This document shows positions 27,002-36,137 of a DNA stretch of 64,000 nt, piece after piece. The position numbers were made by a program, and so were the translations under genes. This DNA is from Francisella frigiditurris (GTDB lineage Bacteria > Pseudomonadota > Gammaproteobacteria > Francisellales > Francisellaceae). How positions within the stretch are numbered: position 1 is the stretch's first letter; each line of letters begins with the position of its first letter. The notes below the pieces were generated by a model, which searched no databases, had not been told where the DNA came from, and saw nothing but the letters and a program-made list of their open reading frames with translations. The stretch lies in assembly GCF_001880225.1 (NCBI RefSeq), contig NZ_CP009654.1, positions 62,001 to 126,000 on the forward strand. The letters are read 5' to 3'.

Positions 27002-27023
27002 AATCTAAATAATATTTTAGATT
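27002..27023. repeat. 8-bp inverted repeat upstream of OmpA-domain lipoprotein gene
   Basis: AATCTAAA (27002-27009) and TTTAGATT (27016-27023) are exact reverse complements around a 6-base loop. It lies in the divergent gap between fkpB and the lipoprotein gene. No T-run follows, so a regulatory site fits better than a terminator. Confidence 0.4.
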
Positions 27024-27105
27024 GGTAACAAAAAAATTTATCCTTATTTTTTTTATAGTAGAATGTAACTAAATAATTTTTTAAAGTTTAAAAAAGAATT
27101 ACTTT

Positions 27106-28350
27106 ATGAAGATCATTAAAATAACCAAATTAAGGCTTGCTCTAGTTGTTCCATTTATACTATTTTTAACAAGTTGCGCCGATGATAAAAAAGATGAAAA
27201 GCTTAGTTTTCCAACACTAGAGGTTTGTTCACAACAACTTTTAAACTCAGACTCTTCTTTCATGTGTATAGATGATGAAACAAGAAATATTCAAGTAAAT
27301 ATAAAATTTGCATCATACAGCTTTGCTTTGAGAGACAACGCCAAAAAGACTTTAGATGAATTATATGCTTTTTTAAGACTTACAAAAGAACAACCATTTA
27401 CGATAAAAGGTTATGCCTCTAAAACAGAATCTGCTCTACTTAAAGATAGCGATCATCTAATTACTAAACAAAACATAGAATTATCCCAAGCTAGGGCCAG
27501 TAGCGTAAAAACTTATCTAGTTCAGAAAGGTCTAAGCCCTGACAATATAAAAGTTGAGGTCATGGGATATCAAGATCCTGTTGTCACAAATGACACTCAA
27601 GCAAATCGTAGTGTTAATCAAAGAGTTGAAATAACCATAAAAAGCCAGCTAGTACAACAGCTAGATTATTTAAGAAAGCATTTTAAACATGTAAATATAG
27701 ACCATTACAAAAGATTTTTCTCTAACGTTTATTTAATGGATAAACAGAGTTCTGAATATGTTGCTCAAATATATGATAGTAGAGAAAAAAGACAAGTTCT
27801 TACATCTCATTTTACTATTTTCGTAAATCAGCCATTCTATGCAGATGATGGTCAAATTTTCACTATTGCATCTAAACCCCAACCAATATCTGAATTCAAT
27901 AATGACATGAAAGTCTTTAAATTAGGCGAAGCCAAATATAATTATGTTTACAAAAACATAACTGCTCTAACTATATTAAACACCAACCAAGAAGTTAAAA
28001 TAGGCGACTATGCAATACCTACTAAAATGATAACTCCTGAACTCCCAGAACAGAGTTTCACAATGAATAAAAAAATTACTGCAAATGTAATGGAAGATGT
28101 CCAAAATACAACCACTCTATCTTCTAGTTTTAACAACATCATAATTAATAAAGGTAAGGCTGATGGTTTAGTTCCTGGTGCTGAAATGTTCTTATACATG
28201 CCTGAAACTAGAGCTGATGGATACCCTATTCCTCCAAAATACCTTGGATATGGATTCATATATAGACTTTCAGATCACTACTCGATTATTCTGATAATAA
28301 ACTCTTTACAGGAGATAAGTGGCGAAGCTATGGCAACTACAAGAATCTAA
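27106..28350 (+). CDS. OmpA-domain lipoprotein
   Basis: 414 residues. The signal peptide ends FLTSC, giving acylated Cys25. An OmpA-like peptidoglycan-binding domain spans about 60-180 (IKFASYSFALRDNAKKTLDEL, IKGYASKTES, NIKVEVMGYQDP, NRSVNQRVEITIK). The remaining 230 residues form another region with a GKADGLVPGAEMFLY turn near the end, as in some LysM-associated modules. It probably tethers the outer membrane to the wall. A similar OmpA-type lipoprotein next to dprA is my recollection of Francisella genomes, not shown by the sequence. Its 3' end overlaps a possible dprA start. Confidence 0.85.
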   Translation: MKIIKITKLRLALVVPFILFLTSCADDKKDEKLSFPTLEVCSQQLLNSDSSFMCIDDETRNIQVNIKFASYSFALRDNAKKTLDELYAFLRLTKEQPFTIKGYASKTESALLKDSDHLITKQNIELSQARASSVKTYLVQKGLSPDNIKVEVMGYQDPVVTNDTQANRSVNQRVEITIKSQLVQQLDYLRKHFKHVNIDHYKRFFSNVYLMDKQSSEYVAQIYDSREKRQVLTSHFTIFVNQPFYADDGQIFTIASKPQPISEFNNDMKVFKLGEAKYNYVYKNITALTILNTNQEVKIGDYAIPTKMITPELPEQSFTMNKKITANVMEDVQNTTTLSSSFNNIIINKGKADGLVPGAEMFLYMPETRADGYPIPPKYLGYGFIYRLSDHYSIILIINSLQEISGEAMATTRI

Positions 28351-29452
28351 AGCCATGGATAAACTAGCCGAATCCTGTGTTATTCTCTCGATAACTCCTT
28401 ATTTTGGAAATAAAACTTTTGAACAAGCTATTATCAATAAAATTGACTTAACAGAAATAATTTCAAAACCCAACAATTTTACATCAATGCTTAAGTTACG
28501 GAAAGAAACTATAGACTTTCTAGAAAACAAAACGTATTTAAATTATTTAGTTAAAGTAGAAAAATGGTTAACAAACCCTATTAATAAAATAATCCATTTT
28601 TTTGACGATGATTATTACCCTGATAACTTAAAAGAAATTCATACATCCCCAATAGTACTATATTGCTCGGGAGATATCTCATTACTTAAAGAGGTTCAGA
28701 TCTCAATTGTGGGATCTCGTGATAATACTATATATGGTGATAACTGCACCAAAAAGCTAGTATCAGAGCTAGTGAGTAATGGATTTACAATAACTAGTGG
28801 ACTAGCATACGGTATTGATACATTAGCACATAAATATACATTAGAAAATAATGGGAAAACCATTGCAATTCTTGGAACTGGTATAGATGTGATATACCCA
28901 ACTGCTAATAAAAAACTAGCAAATCAAATAGTTGCTTCAGGACTTATAGTTTCAGAATTTGCTTTTGGCACAACACCACAAAGATATAATTTTCCTCAAA
29001 GAAACAGAATAATAAGTGGGCTATCCTCAGGAGTACTAATAATTGAAGCAACAGAAAATAGTGGCTCTTTAATAACAGCTAAATATGCTCTAGAGCAAAA
29101 CAAAGAAGTCTTCACCGTGCCTGGGAACATTTTTAGCAAAGCTAGTGTAGGCTGTAACAATCTTATTAAACAAGGTGCGATAACTGTAACCTGTATTGAG
29201 GATATTTTAAGTGAGCTAAATATTAATCCTCAAAATAGTAAAGAAATAATCAAATCAAACAATATTACTAATTTGTCTAAAAATGAGATTCTTATTTTAA
29301 ATTCAATTTCTATAGAGTTAACTACCATAGATCAGATAATCAACTCGACAAGCTTTGAGTTTCAACAAGTAAATGAAATACTTTTTGACCTTGAAATGGA
29401 ATCTTTAATAAAGTCTGTTCCTGGAGGATATATTAGAGTATTAGCTTTATAA
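28319..29452 (+). CDS. dprA: DNA-processing protein DprA (DNA uptake/recombination mediator)
   Basis: 377 residues from GTG at 28319, which follows GGAG by only 4 bases. An ATG at 28355, after the upstream stop, would give 365 residues and is equally possible. The Rossmann core has VGSRDNTIYG, TITSGLAYGIDTLAH, AILGTGIDVIYP, FPQRNRIISGLSSGVLIIEA and a SGSLITAKYALEQ helix. A C-terminal winged-helix (about 315-375) is present. DprA loads RecA on incoming single-stranded DNA in transformation. Confidence 0.95.
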   Translation: MAKLWQLQESKAMDKLAESCVILSITPYFGNKTFEQAIINKIDLTEIISKPNNFTSMLKLRKETIDFLENKTYLNYLVKVEKWLTNPINKIIHFFDDDYYPDNLKEIHTSPIVLYCSGDISLLKEVQISIVGSRDNTIYGDNCTKKLVSELVSNGFTITSGLAYGIDTLAHKYTLENNGKTIAILGTGIDVIYPTANKKLANQIVASGLIVSEFAFGTTPQRYNFPQRNRIISGLSSGVLIIEATENSGSLITAKYALEQNKEVFTVPGNIFSKASVGCNNLIKQGAITVTCIEDILSELNINPQNSKEIIKSNNITNLSKNEILILNSISIELTTIDQIINSTSFEFQQVNEILFDLEMESLIKSVPGGYIRVLAL

Positions 29453-29580
29453 TCAACTGTATATCATTTCTACTATAAATCCATGAACAAAAATAATAAG
29501 CTTAAACCTCATTTGTTTCTTTACTACCAACGCCATTGATTATAATATTTTAAAGTAAAACTTTCTTAACTTCATTTTTT

Positions 29581-30891
29581 ATGAATTTTATAGATAACTT
29601 CTTTAAGCTTTCACAAAATAACAGCTCTATAAAAAAAGAGTTTCTAGCAGGATTAGCATCGTTTTTAGCTATTTCATACATCATCATAGTTAATCCAAAA
29701 ATACTCTCTGCTACTGGAATGCCAAGCAATGCTCTGGTCACAAGTACCATTTTAATATCTGCTATTGCTAGTATAGCTATGGGCTTCTATACAAAAAATC
29801 CCTTTGTGATAGCCCCTGGCATGGGAATGAATATATTTTTTTCATATACTGCAGTTAATGTATACCACTTACCATGGCAAACTGTTTTAGGTGCAACTTT
29901 TTGGTCAGGAATAATATTCAGTTTATTAGTGCTACTAAACATTAGAGCAAGAATTATGATAAACCTGCCAAAATCTATCAAAAGTTCTTTAGGTGCAGGC
30001 ATAGGCTTATTCATTGCATATATAGGATTGTTAAATAGTGGCATCATAAATACTGACAATGGAATATTATCCTTTGCAACGCTAACTACTAAACATGGTT
30101 TATTTCTTATTTGCCTAATTAGCTTGCTTATACTTTTCATAAAAAAAATACCAGCCCCAATAATTTTGGTCATAATTATTGGATATATTATTTGCTATCC
30201 TCTCCAGCAAATATCTGGAGAAAAAATAATAACAATCCCAAATAGTTTTGTTTCGATGCCAGATTTTTCTTTAATTGGACAAATTGATTTTATAAATGGA
30301 ATGAAATTTGCAATCTTGCCTACAATATTTACATTCTGCTTTTTAAGTTTATTTGATGGAACAGGTACAATAGCTAGCCTATATGGCAGCATGGGAAAAC
30401 CTCACAATCATACAGATAAAGAGCTCAAAAAAACTTTTATCGTCGATGCTGCTGGAGCAACAATTTCAGGCTTTATTGGTACAAGCCCCTCAACAGTTGT
30501 AGTAGAATCTGGTGTAGGGATCGCTCAAGGAGGCAAAACTGGTCTTACCGCAGTTTTTGCAGGAATTTTATTTTTACCATTTTTATTTTTATCCCCTCTT
30601 ATTAGCTCAATACCATTAGAAGTAATATCTCCAGCATTAGTACTTATTGGTATATTAATGATGCAACAAATTGTAGATATTGAATGGAAAGATTTCGTGC
30701 AAGCCACGCCTGCTTTTTTTACAATTTTATTAATGACATTATCATCATCGATCTCTAATGGTATTGCTTGCGGAATCTTGATATGGTTTATAATCTCATT
30801 ATTTTGTAATAGAAAAGAACTAAACTTAACTGCAAACATAATAACCTTCTTTTGTTTAATAATGTTCTTACATGCTGTTAATTTATTTTAA
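29581..30891 (+). CDS. NCS2 family purine permease (AzgA/PbuG-like)
   Basis: 436 residues and about 13 membrane helices. Motifs of the guanine/hypoxanthine/adenine branch of NCS2 are present: LASFLAISYIIIVNP, APGMGMNIFFSY, LFDGTGT and GTSPSTVVVESGVGIAQGG. It imports purine bases by proton symport. TATAAT at 29541-29546 could be a -10 element. The exact base specificity cannot be told. It is a single-gene unit. Confidence 0.92.
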   Translation: MNFIDNFFKLSQNNSSIKKEFLAGLASFLAISYIIIVNPKILSATGMPSNALVTSTILISAIASIAMGFYTKNPFVIAPGMGMNIFFSYTAVNVYHLPWQTVLGATFWSGIIFSLLVLLNIRARIMINLPKSIKSSLGAGIGLFIAYIGLLNSGIINTDNGILSFATLTTKHGLFLICLISLLILFIKKIPAPIILVIIIGYIICYPLQQISGEKIITIPNSFVSMPDFSLIGQIDFINGMKFAILPTIFTFCFLSLFDGTGTIASLYGSMGKPHNHTDKELKKTFIVDAAGATISGFIGTSPSTVVVESGVGIAQGGKTGLTAVFAGILFLPFLFLSPLISSIPLEVISPALVLIGILMMQQIVDIEWKDFVQATPAFFTILLMTLSSSISNGIACGILIWFIISLFCNRKELNLTANIITFFCLIMFLHAVNLF

Positions 30892-30947
30892 CTAGCTAAT
30901 TCGTTTAAAATATTTACTAATAAGTTTTTCTCCCTCATAATGTCTAT

Positions 30948-30978
30948 ATAGCTTTGAAATTTATATATTTCAAGCTAT
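30948..30978. repeat. Imperfect inverted repeat ahead of small lipoprotein gene
   Basis: ATAGCTTTGAAAT (30948-30960) faces ATTTCAAGCTAT (30967-30978), complementary with one bulged base around a 6-base loop. It could form a hairpin in the 5' leader, or be an operator, for the gene at 31010. No T-run follows. Confidence 0.45.
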
Positions 30979-31009
30979 GTATTAGAGTATATAAAATAAG
31001 GAGATCAAA

Positions 31010-31345
31010 ATGACTTTCAAAAAAACATTAATGACTTTATTAGTAGCGGGAACATGTACTTTATTACTAGCGTCTTGTGGACCAAATAAAAAAGAACAAA
31101 CTTTAGCAAACTTAGAGCAACAGCAAAATGATCTTAATCAAAAAGCTAAAGATGAAAAACTAGAGTCCGATAACTTAAAAACAGATGCAAGCAATCTTGA
31201 CAAGCAAGTAAAAGAAGATAGTTCTAAGTCTCAATATGAAAAAGATCATGCAAATGTACTAGATGCAGAAGCTGAACAAAATCTTTCAAAAGCAGCCAGT
31301 CTAGATTCAGAAATAGCTAAAGCTAAAGCTGAAGTAAACGCTTAA
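31010..31345 (+). CDS. Small coiled-coil lipoprotein
   Basis: 111 residues. The lipobox LLLASC gives an acylated Cys near residue 23, and the rest (LANLEQQQNDLNQKAKDEK onward) is one long charged heptad-rich helix with no proline, similar in style to Lpp. It may be periplasmic and trimeric; that is inference. An AAGGAGA ribosome binding site and an inverted repeat precede it. Confidence 0.8.
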   Translation: MTFKKTLMTLLVAGTCTLLLASCGPNKKEQTLANLEQQQNDLNQKAKDEKLESDNLKTDASNLDKQVKEDSSKSQYEKDHANVLDAEAEQNLSKAASLDSEIAKAKAEVNA

Positions 31346-31353
31346 TTCTATTC

Positions 31354-31707
31354 TTAGCTCCAACGAGCTTCATATTCTTTCTTATTCCAACCAGTTCTAA
31401 CGTAATTACCATCTACAACTAATGGTCTTTTGAACAATAAGGCGTCAGTAACTAACAACTTGAAAGCCTCTTCTTCAGATAGGCTAGTAAACTTTTCTTT
31501 TAATCCCATTTTCGTAAAAAGCTTACCGTTAGAATTAAATAAATCTATAGTTTCAAAACCAGCTTTATCCTTGATCTCTTTCATTTCTTGCCAAGTTGGC
31601 CTATTTTCTCTTAGGTTTATATAATCCACTTTTTTTCCTTTTTCTTGAAAAAATTTGAGGGCATTTCTCACACTTGTACAATTATTAATTCCAAATACTT
31701 TTATCAT
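31354..31707 (-). CDS. ArsC/Spx-family reductase (YffB-like)
   Basis: 117 residues with a thioredoxin fold. The N-terminal KVFGINNCTSVRNALKFF bears a single redox Cys (C10), followed by DYINLRENRPTW and LLFKRPLVVDGNYVRTGWN, typical of the YffB group of the ArsC family. The Arg and Pro of the arsenate site are conserved, but YffB members are thought to act on glutathione or thiols. Convergent with the lipoprotein. Confidence 0.88.
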   Translation of the reverse strand: MIKVFGINNCTSVRNALKFFQEKGKKVDYINLRENRPTWQEMKEIKDKAGFETIDLFNSNGKLFTKMGLKEKFTSLSEEEAFKLLVTDALLFKRPLVVDGNYVRTGWNKKEYEARWS

Positions 31708-31721
31708 TTCACTTCTCCTAT

Positions 31722-32354
31722 TTATGAACTAAAAAAGAAACCTTTAATACCATCAAAAACCATTTCTGTAGCAATAGCCACTAACACAAGCCCCATAATC
31801 TTAGAAAGCACATCCATCAGATTCTCTCCTAAGAAAGAAGATATTTTAGGTAAAAATGTAAAGAACATCCATAATATGAATACCAGCACAAATATACAGA
31901 AGGTCGCTACTAACTTTGCCTCAGGGGATAAAAAATACTTATGAGATTCTGATATAACAGTAGCTATTGTCCCTGGTCCAGCAATTAAGGGAATTGCCAG
32001 CGGGACTATAGCTAACTCCTTAGCAGTTTTCTTATTATTCTCAGAACCATTATTAGATGATATAACACCAACAATTCTTAAGCCAAAAAATAGAACTATT
32101 ATTCCACCTCCCGCTCTAAATGCACTTTCATTAATCCCAAATGCATTAAGTATTGGACTTCCTAACCATACCATTATAGAGAGAACAATAAAAACAGCAA
32201 ATACCATACTAATAACAATCTTTGCTCTTTCTTTATTATCAGACTTCTTCACAGTATCTAAATATATACCTGCGCAAGAAAATGGATTAATTATAGCCAG
32301 TAACGTTACTAAAAACTTCAATACTATCGTGATTTGCACACCTAATATAATCAT
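31722..32354 (-). CDS. MarC family integral membrane protein
   Basis: 210 residues and six membrane helices. INPFSCAGIYLDTVKKSD near the N-terminus and VPLAIPLIAGPGTIATVI in the middle are MarC/YhgN signatures. Function unknown: a role in multiple antibiotic resistance was claimed for MarC but not supported. It lies 14 bases upstream of the ArsC-like gene and is probably cotranscribed with it. Confidence 0.92.
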   Translation of the reverse strand: MIILGVQITIVLKFLVTLLAIINPFSCAGIYLDTVKKSDNKERAKIVISMVFAVFIVLSIMVWLGSPILNAFGINESAFRAGGGIIVLFFGLRIVGVISSNNGSENNKKTAKELAIVPLAIPLIAGPGTIATVISESHKYFLSPEAKLVATFCIFVLVFILWMFFTFLPKISSFLGENLMDVLSKIMGLVLVAIATEMVFDGIKGFFFSS

Positions 32355-32432
32355 AATAAATACTTGTTTATAAACTTAAGCCCTTAATCTTATCTATCTA
32401 GGAAAAGAATGTAAACCGTAGAGAGTTTCTAA

Positions 32433-33041
32433 TCATTCAAAATATACTTGATCTGCTTTATACGCTTCTAGAATAATATCTAATTCTGATTTTGTTAATT
32501 TATGAGAAAGCTTTGGTAAGCTATCTAAATCAAAAAAATCTACTTTATTCACTTCAAAATTAGGATCATTTTTTCCACCAGTTATTTCCGCAAGAAAAAC
32601 AATACTATAAACATTATAGATTTCACTTTGTGTATATTTATTTCGATCCATCAATGCTAGTAGCTTAGTTACCCTTATATCAAATCCTGTTTCTTCTTTT
32701 ACTTCTTTTATAGATGCTTCAACTGGCGATGTATCTATATCACACCACCCACCAGGAAGGGTCCACTCATTTGGAGTATCTATATCTTCAGCCATTAATA
32801 TTTTATTATCTTTTATTATAAGCACCCTTACACCTGGCTGAGGGGTTGGGTAATATGTGTCTTTATATATATTATATGGCTGAACTTCTGACTTAATATA
32901 CTCATGTAACATTTTGCTACTTAATTCCAACAACTCATGGTAATTATCTAAAGCATATGGGCACTGAGAATATGTCACACCAGTATGAGAAATCGCCTGA
33001 ACTTTTTTTATAAATTCAAATATTTTATCTTTATGCATCAT
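32433..33041 (-). CDS. Nudix hydrolase with NUDIX_N_2-type N-terminal domain
   Basis: 202 residues. An N-terminal helical domain (FIKKVQAISHTGVTYSQCPY) of NUDIX_N_2 type is followed by a Nudix box, LPGGWCDIDTSPVEASIKEVKEETGF. The box is slightly altered: the first Glu is replaced by Asp/Thr and the REU Arg by Lys. An ADP-ribose or related nucleotide-sugar substrate is likely in this subgroup, but not shown here. Starts with tandem ATGs. Confidence 0.88.
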   Translation of the reverse strand: MMHKDKIFEFIKKVQAISHTGVTYSQCPYALDNYHELLELSSKMLHEYIKSEVQPYNIYKDTYYPTPQPGVRVLIIKDNKILMAEDIDTPNEWTLPGGWCDIDTSPVEASIKEVKEETGFDIRVTKLLALMDRNKYTQSEIYNVYSIVFLAEITGGKNDPNFEVNKVDFFDLDSLPKLSHKLTKSELDIILEAYKADQVYFE

Positions 33042-33191
33042 ACTTTCTTATTTAAATAAGATAATACCTAAATAGATTATATAAAATTTCACAACTTAAA
33101 GTATAGAATTGCTACCATGCCATAAAAAGAGTCTAGCTTTTTTAGAAAAAATCAGGTTGAAACTACTACTTAAACTATAAGATCTTAAATC

Positions 33192-33356
33192 CTATTCTTT
33201 AGATGACACTTTATTTTCAGATGAGTTTTTAGAAGACTCATCCATATCATTTTTTTGTTTCATAGTTTTCATTACAACTACAGAAACTATAGCGACTACA
33301 GATACTGCTAAAACCACAAAAAATATCTGCATAAAAGAAAATACTAATTCTTGCAT
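33192..33356 (-). CDS. 54-residue single-pass membrane protein behind fumarase
   Basis: A short frame on the minus strand from ATG at 33356 to TAG at 33192. Residues 7-29 are a continuous hydrophobic helix (SFMQIFFVVLAVSVVAIVSV), followed by KTMKQKNDMDESSKNSSENK, a charged Ser/Asn tail. Its ATG is 3 bases after the fumarase stop, and AAGGTG precedes it by 7 bases, so it is translated from the fumarase message. Function unknown. Hydrophobic/charged layout and the ribosome binding site argue that it is real. Confidence 0.65.
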   Translation of the reverse strand: MQELVFSFMQIFFVVLAVSVVAIVSVVVMKTMKQKNDMDESSKNSSENKVSSKE

Positions 33357-33359
33357 AAT

Positions 33360-34874
33360 TTACACCTTTTTTATTTTAGCTATTCTAGCCTTCCATTCTT
33401 TAGGGCCTTGCTGATGTGCTGACACTCCTAAAGAATCAACAGCAACAGTTACTGGCATATCTTCAACCTCAAACTCATAAATTGCTTCCATCCCAAGATC
33501 TTCAAAAGCAACCACTTTAGCTTTCTTGATAGACTTAGAAATTAGATATGCTGCACCACCAACACCCATAAAGTATACTGCTTTATTTTTCCTAATAGAG
33601 TCGATAGTAGCCTGACCACGTTCAGATTTACCAATCATTCCCATTATGCCAACATTCTCTAACATAAATGGTGTGAACTTATCCATACGAGTCGCCGTAG
33701 TTGGACCAGCAGGACCTACAACCTCATCACCTACAGGATCTACAGGGCCAACATAGTAAATAAACTTATTTCTTAAATCTACTGGAAACTTCTCACCAGC
33801 ATCATACATATCTTTTAAACGCTTATGGGCAGCATCACGACCTGTTAAAATCTTACCGCTTAACAAAATATTATCACCAGATCTTAAAGCTTGGATTTCT
33901 TCTTTAGTTACCGTATCAAGGTTTATTTTCTTAACATCATCATTTTGACCTTGTTCAATCACTGGCCAATCTTCTAGTTTAGGAGCAGGTAAATCTACTG
34001 CACCAGAACCATCAAGTACAAAGTGCACATGACGCGTAGCAGCACAGTTAGGAATAAGTGCTACAGGCTTACACGCTGCATGAGTTGGATACTCATTAAT
34101 TTTTACATCAAGAACAGTTGTCAAACCACCAAGTCCTTGAGCTCCAATTCCTAAAGCATTCACTCGATTATAAATATCTAAACGAAGCTGTTCTGTCTCA
34201 TTTTGTGGACCATTTTTGATAATATCCTGCATATTTATCTCTTCACCAAGAGATTCTTTGGCGAGCAACATCGCTTTTTCAGCCGTACCACCAATACCAA
34301 TACCGATAATGCCTGGAGGACACCAACCAGCACCCATTTGTGGCAACATTTCTTCTACCCAATCGATTATGCTATCACTAGGGTTCAATACCTTAAATTT
34401 TGACTTAAACTCAGATCCACCACCTTTTGCAGCAATATCTATCTCAATTTTATCGCCATGGACAAGGTCAATATGCACAATTGCCGGCGTATTATCTTTA
34501 GTATTTTTTCTTGCCCCATGTGGAGGAAAAACCATAGATGCTCTTAAAGGATTATGCTCGTCTGCATACCCCTTTTTCACACCCTCATTTACAAGCTCTG
34601 TTATAGTTCTATCAGTTTTATCAAGCTTAGCATCCATACCAACCTTAACAAAAGCACAAACCATACCAGTATCTTGACAAATTGGTCTTTTACCAATAGC
34701 AGACATTCTTGAATTAATAAGAATTTGAGCTATCGCATCTTTAGCAGGCTTTGACTCCTCACGTTGATATGCTTCATACATTGCATCTACAAAATCTTTT
34801 GGATGATAATAAGAAATATATTGAAGCGCATCAGCAACACTATTTATTAAGTCTTCTGTCTTGATAACTGCCAT
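33360..34874 (-). CDS. fumA: Fumarate hydratase class I (iron-sulfur)
   Basis: 504 residues. The alpha-like N-terminal part has RPICQDTGMVCAF, AAKGGGSEFKSKF and GAGWCPPGIIGIGIGGT, and the C-terminal part has YYVGPVDPVGDEVVGPAGPTTATRMDKF. Cysteines for the 4Fe-4S cluster are in CQDTG, WCPPG and CKPVALIPNCAATRH. It interconverts fumarate and malate in the TCA cycle; tartrate-type relatives share the fold. A small membrane protein follows after 3 bases. Confidence 0.94.
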   Translation of the reverse strand: MAVIKTEDLINSVADALQYISYYHPKDFVDAMYEAYQREESKPAKDAIAQILINSRMSAIGKRPICQDTGMVCAFVKVGMDAKLDKTDRTITELVNEGVKKGYADEHNPLRASMVFPPHGARKNTKDNTPAIVHIDLVHGDKIEIDIAAKGGGSEFKSKFKVLNPSDSIIDWVEEMLPQMGAGWCPPGIIGIGIGGTAEKAMLLAKESLGEEINMQDIIKNGPQNETEQLRLDIYNRVNALGIGAQGLGGLTTVLDVKINEYPTHAACKPVALIPNCAATRHVHFVLDGSGAVDLPAPKLEDWPVIEQGQNDDVKKINLDTVTKEEIQALRSGDNILLSGKILTGRDAAHKRLKDMYDAGEKFPVDLRNKFIYYVGPVDPVGDEVVGPAGPTTATRMDKFTPFMLENVGIMGMIGKSERGQATIDSIRKNKAVYFMGVGGAAYLISKSIKKAKVVAFEDLGMEAIYEFEVEDMPVTVAVDSLGVSAHQQGPKEWKARIAKIKKV

Positions 34875-34981
34875 TTAGTAGCCCTTTATTTGAAAAAATT
34901 AAAATCTCACTAAATAAATATTATAGCAGCAATAAAGCAAATTTTAAGCTAATAGATTCTCAATACTCAAAGCGAGCATGT

Positions 34982-35856
34982 CTATTTCTTATCCTTAAAA
35001 TAAGATCTAGATAAATTAACAATGTTATACCCTATTACAAAAATTAATAGCCACTGAAGCTGCTCTATCGATAATGCCGTAATAATATGAAAACCAATAA
35101 AAACACCTATTATACCAAATACACCTACTATTAAGACTTTCCTTAATGGAATTGTATTATTTATAGCAAAAACAAATGTTGTTATAGGCTGTTGTACCGC
35201 ACCTGCAGTTGTCATAATAGGAAATGCAACAAATGGAGACATCCCTAATAACAGAAGTATAACCTGAACTAATGCAAAAAAACCTTACACCAAAACAAAC
35301 CAAAAAGCCTGCGAAAATCATGCCAACAAAGCCCAATACAAGCTTATATCCAGTTAATTTCATTAAAGTTCCTCCTATAGGAAGAATATTAAGCAACTTA
35401 CCTATAAGCAAAAACATCATAATAACAAAAGCGAATATCATTATTAGCCTAATAGCTGCTGTACTTATTTTAGAAGCAAAAATTCCACCGATAAATCCTC
35501 CTATAGTTGCCCCTAAAACTAAAACAACTAATGTAAGAACATCAACATGTAATACCTCTAAAAAGAAGACTGCCTCTATAGCTCCTGGCATTACTTGAGC
35601 CCCACTCAAAAACCCAGGAATCTCAGCATCTTTAACTAACTTTAAAGTCTTACCTAGAGCTATATTTATAGCAAAACTTCCAACTCCAATAGTATCTGCA
35701 ACAAATGCAGCAACACCTGTAAAAGCTAGCATTACACTCTGCTTAAACGTTGGCTTTGGATATTGGTCTTGCCCAGTCAAAAGCTTGTATATCATATATG
35801 TCATACAAACAACAGAAAGTAGAATAACTAAAAAAAATAATAAAGAAGTATATCAA
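34982..35856 (-). pseudogene. TauE/SafE family permease gene, frameshifted at two homopolymers
   Basis: The gene is split. From a possible TTG at 35856 the frame breaks in an A8 run (35830-35837). It continues from MTYMIYKLL (35804) through ADTIGVGSFAINIALGKTL and VRFF, then breaks again in an A7 run (35276-35282). The last part, MSPFVAFPIMTTAGAV, is in another frame (35242-34982). Deleting one base in each run restores one uninterrupted protein of about 290 residues with eight membrane segments, matching a TSUP branch common in lactobacilli. Either the gene is decayed or variable, or both runs carry base-calling errors. Confidence 0.75.
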
Positions 35857-35932
35857 AGATGTTTAATTAAAAAGTTTCTAAATCCAAGATAATAATATTT
35901 CTTAAAAGATGAAACAATTAAATATACAGCAA

Positions 35933-36130
35933 TCAAATAATATTTATAACCCCAATATAAACAAAACTACTCAAACAGAAAAATATAAAAGCTATTATTA
36001 TCGCATTTAAAACTCTATCTTTCCGGCTTTGTAACATTCCTTTTTTATAGCTAAATCTATAAAGCATTCTTGCCAATATCAAAGTTACCAATAAAGCTAC
36101 TATTATAGCTATTAAACTTGCCAATATCAT
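35933..36130 (-). CDS. Small two-helix membrane protein behind recG
   Basis: 65 residues with two membrane helices (1-20, LASLIAIIVALLVTLILARM; 43-64, LNAIIIAFIFFCLSSFVYIG) joined by a basic loop (YRFSYKKGMLQSRKDR), so a cytoplasmic loop is expected. It starts 7 bases after the recG stop on the same strand. The ribosome binding site is weak. No family recognised. Calling it a real gene is supported mainly by its clean topology and spacing. Confidence 0.5.
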   Translation of the reverse strand: MILASLIAIIVALLVTLILARMLYRFSYKKGMLQSRKDRVLNAIIIAFIFFCLSSFVYIGVINII

Positions 36131-36137
36131 AATTTAT

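Noticed and set aside
34203-34677. Two plus-strand frames opposite fumarase, considered as overlapping genes.
   Set aside because: Fumarase is complete on the other strand, and these frames have no start signals and no recognisable motifs.
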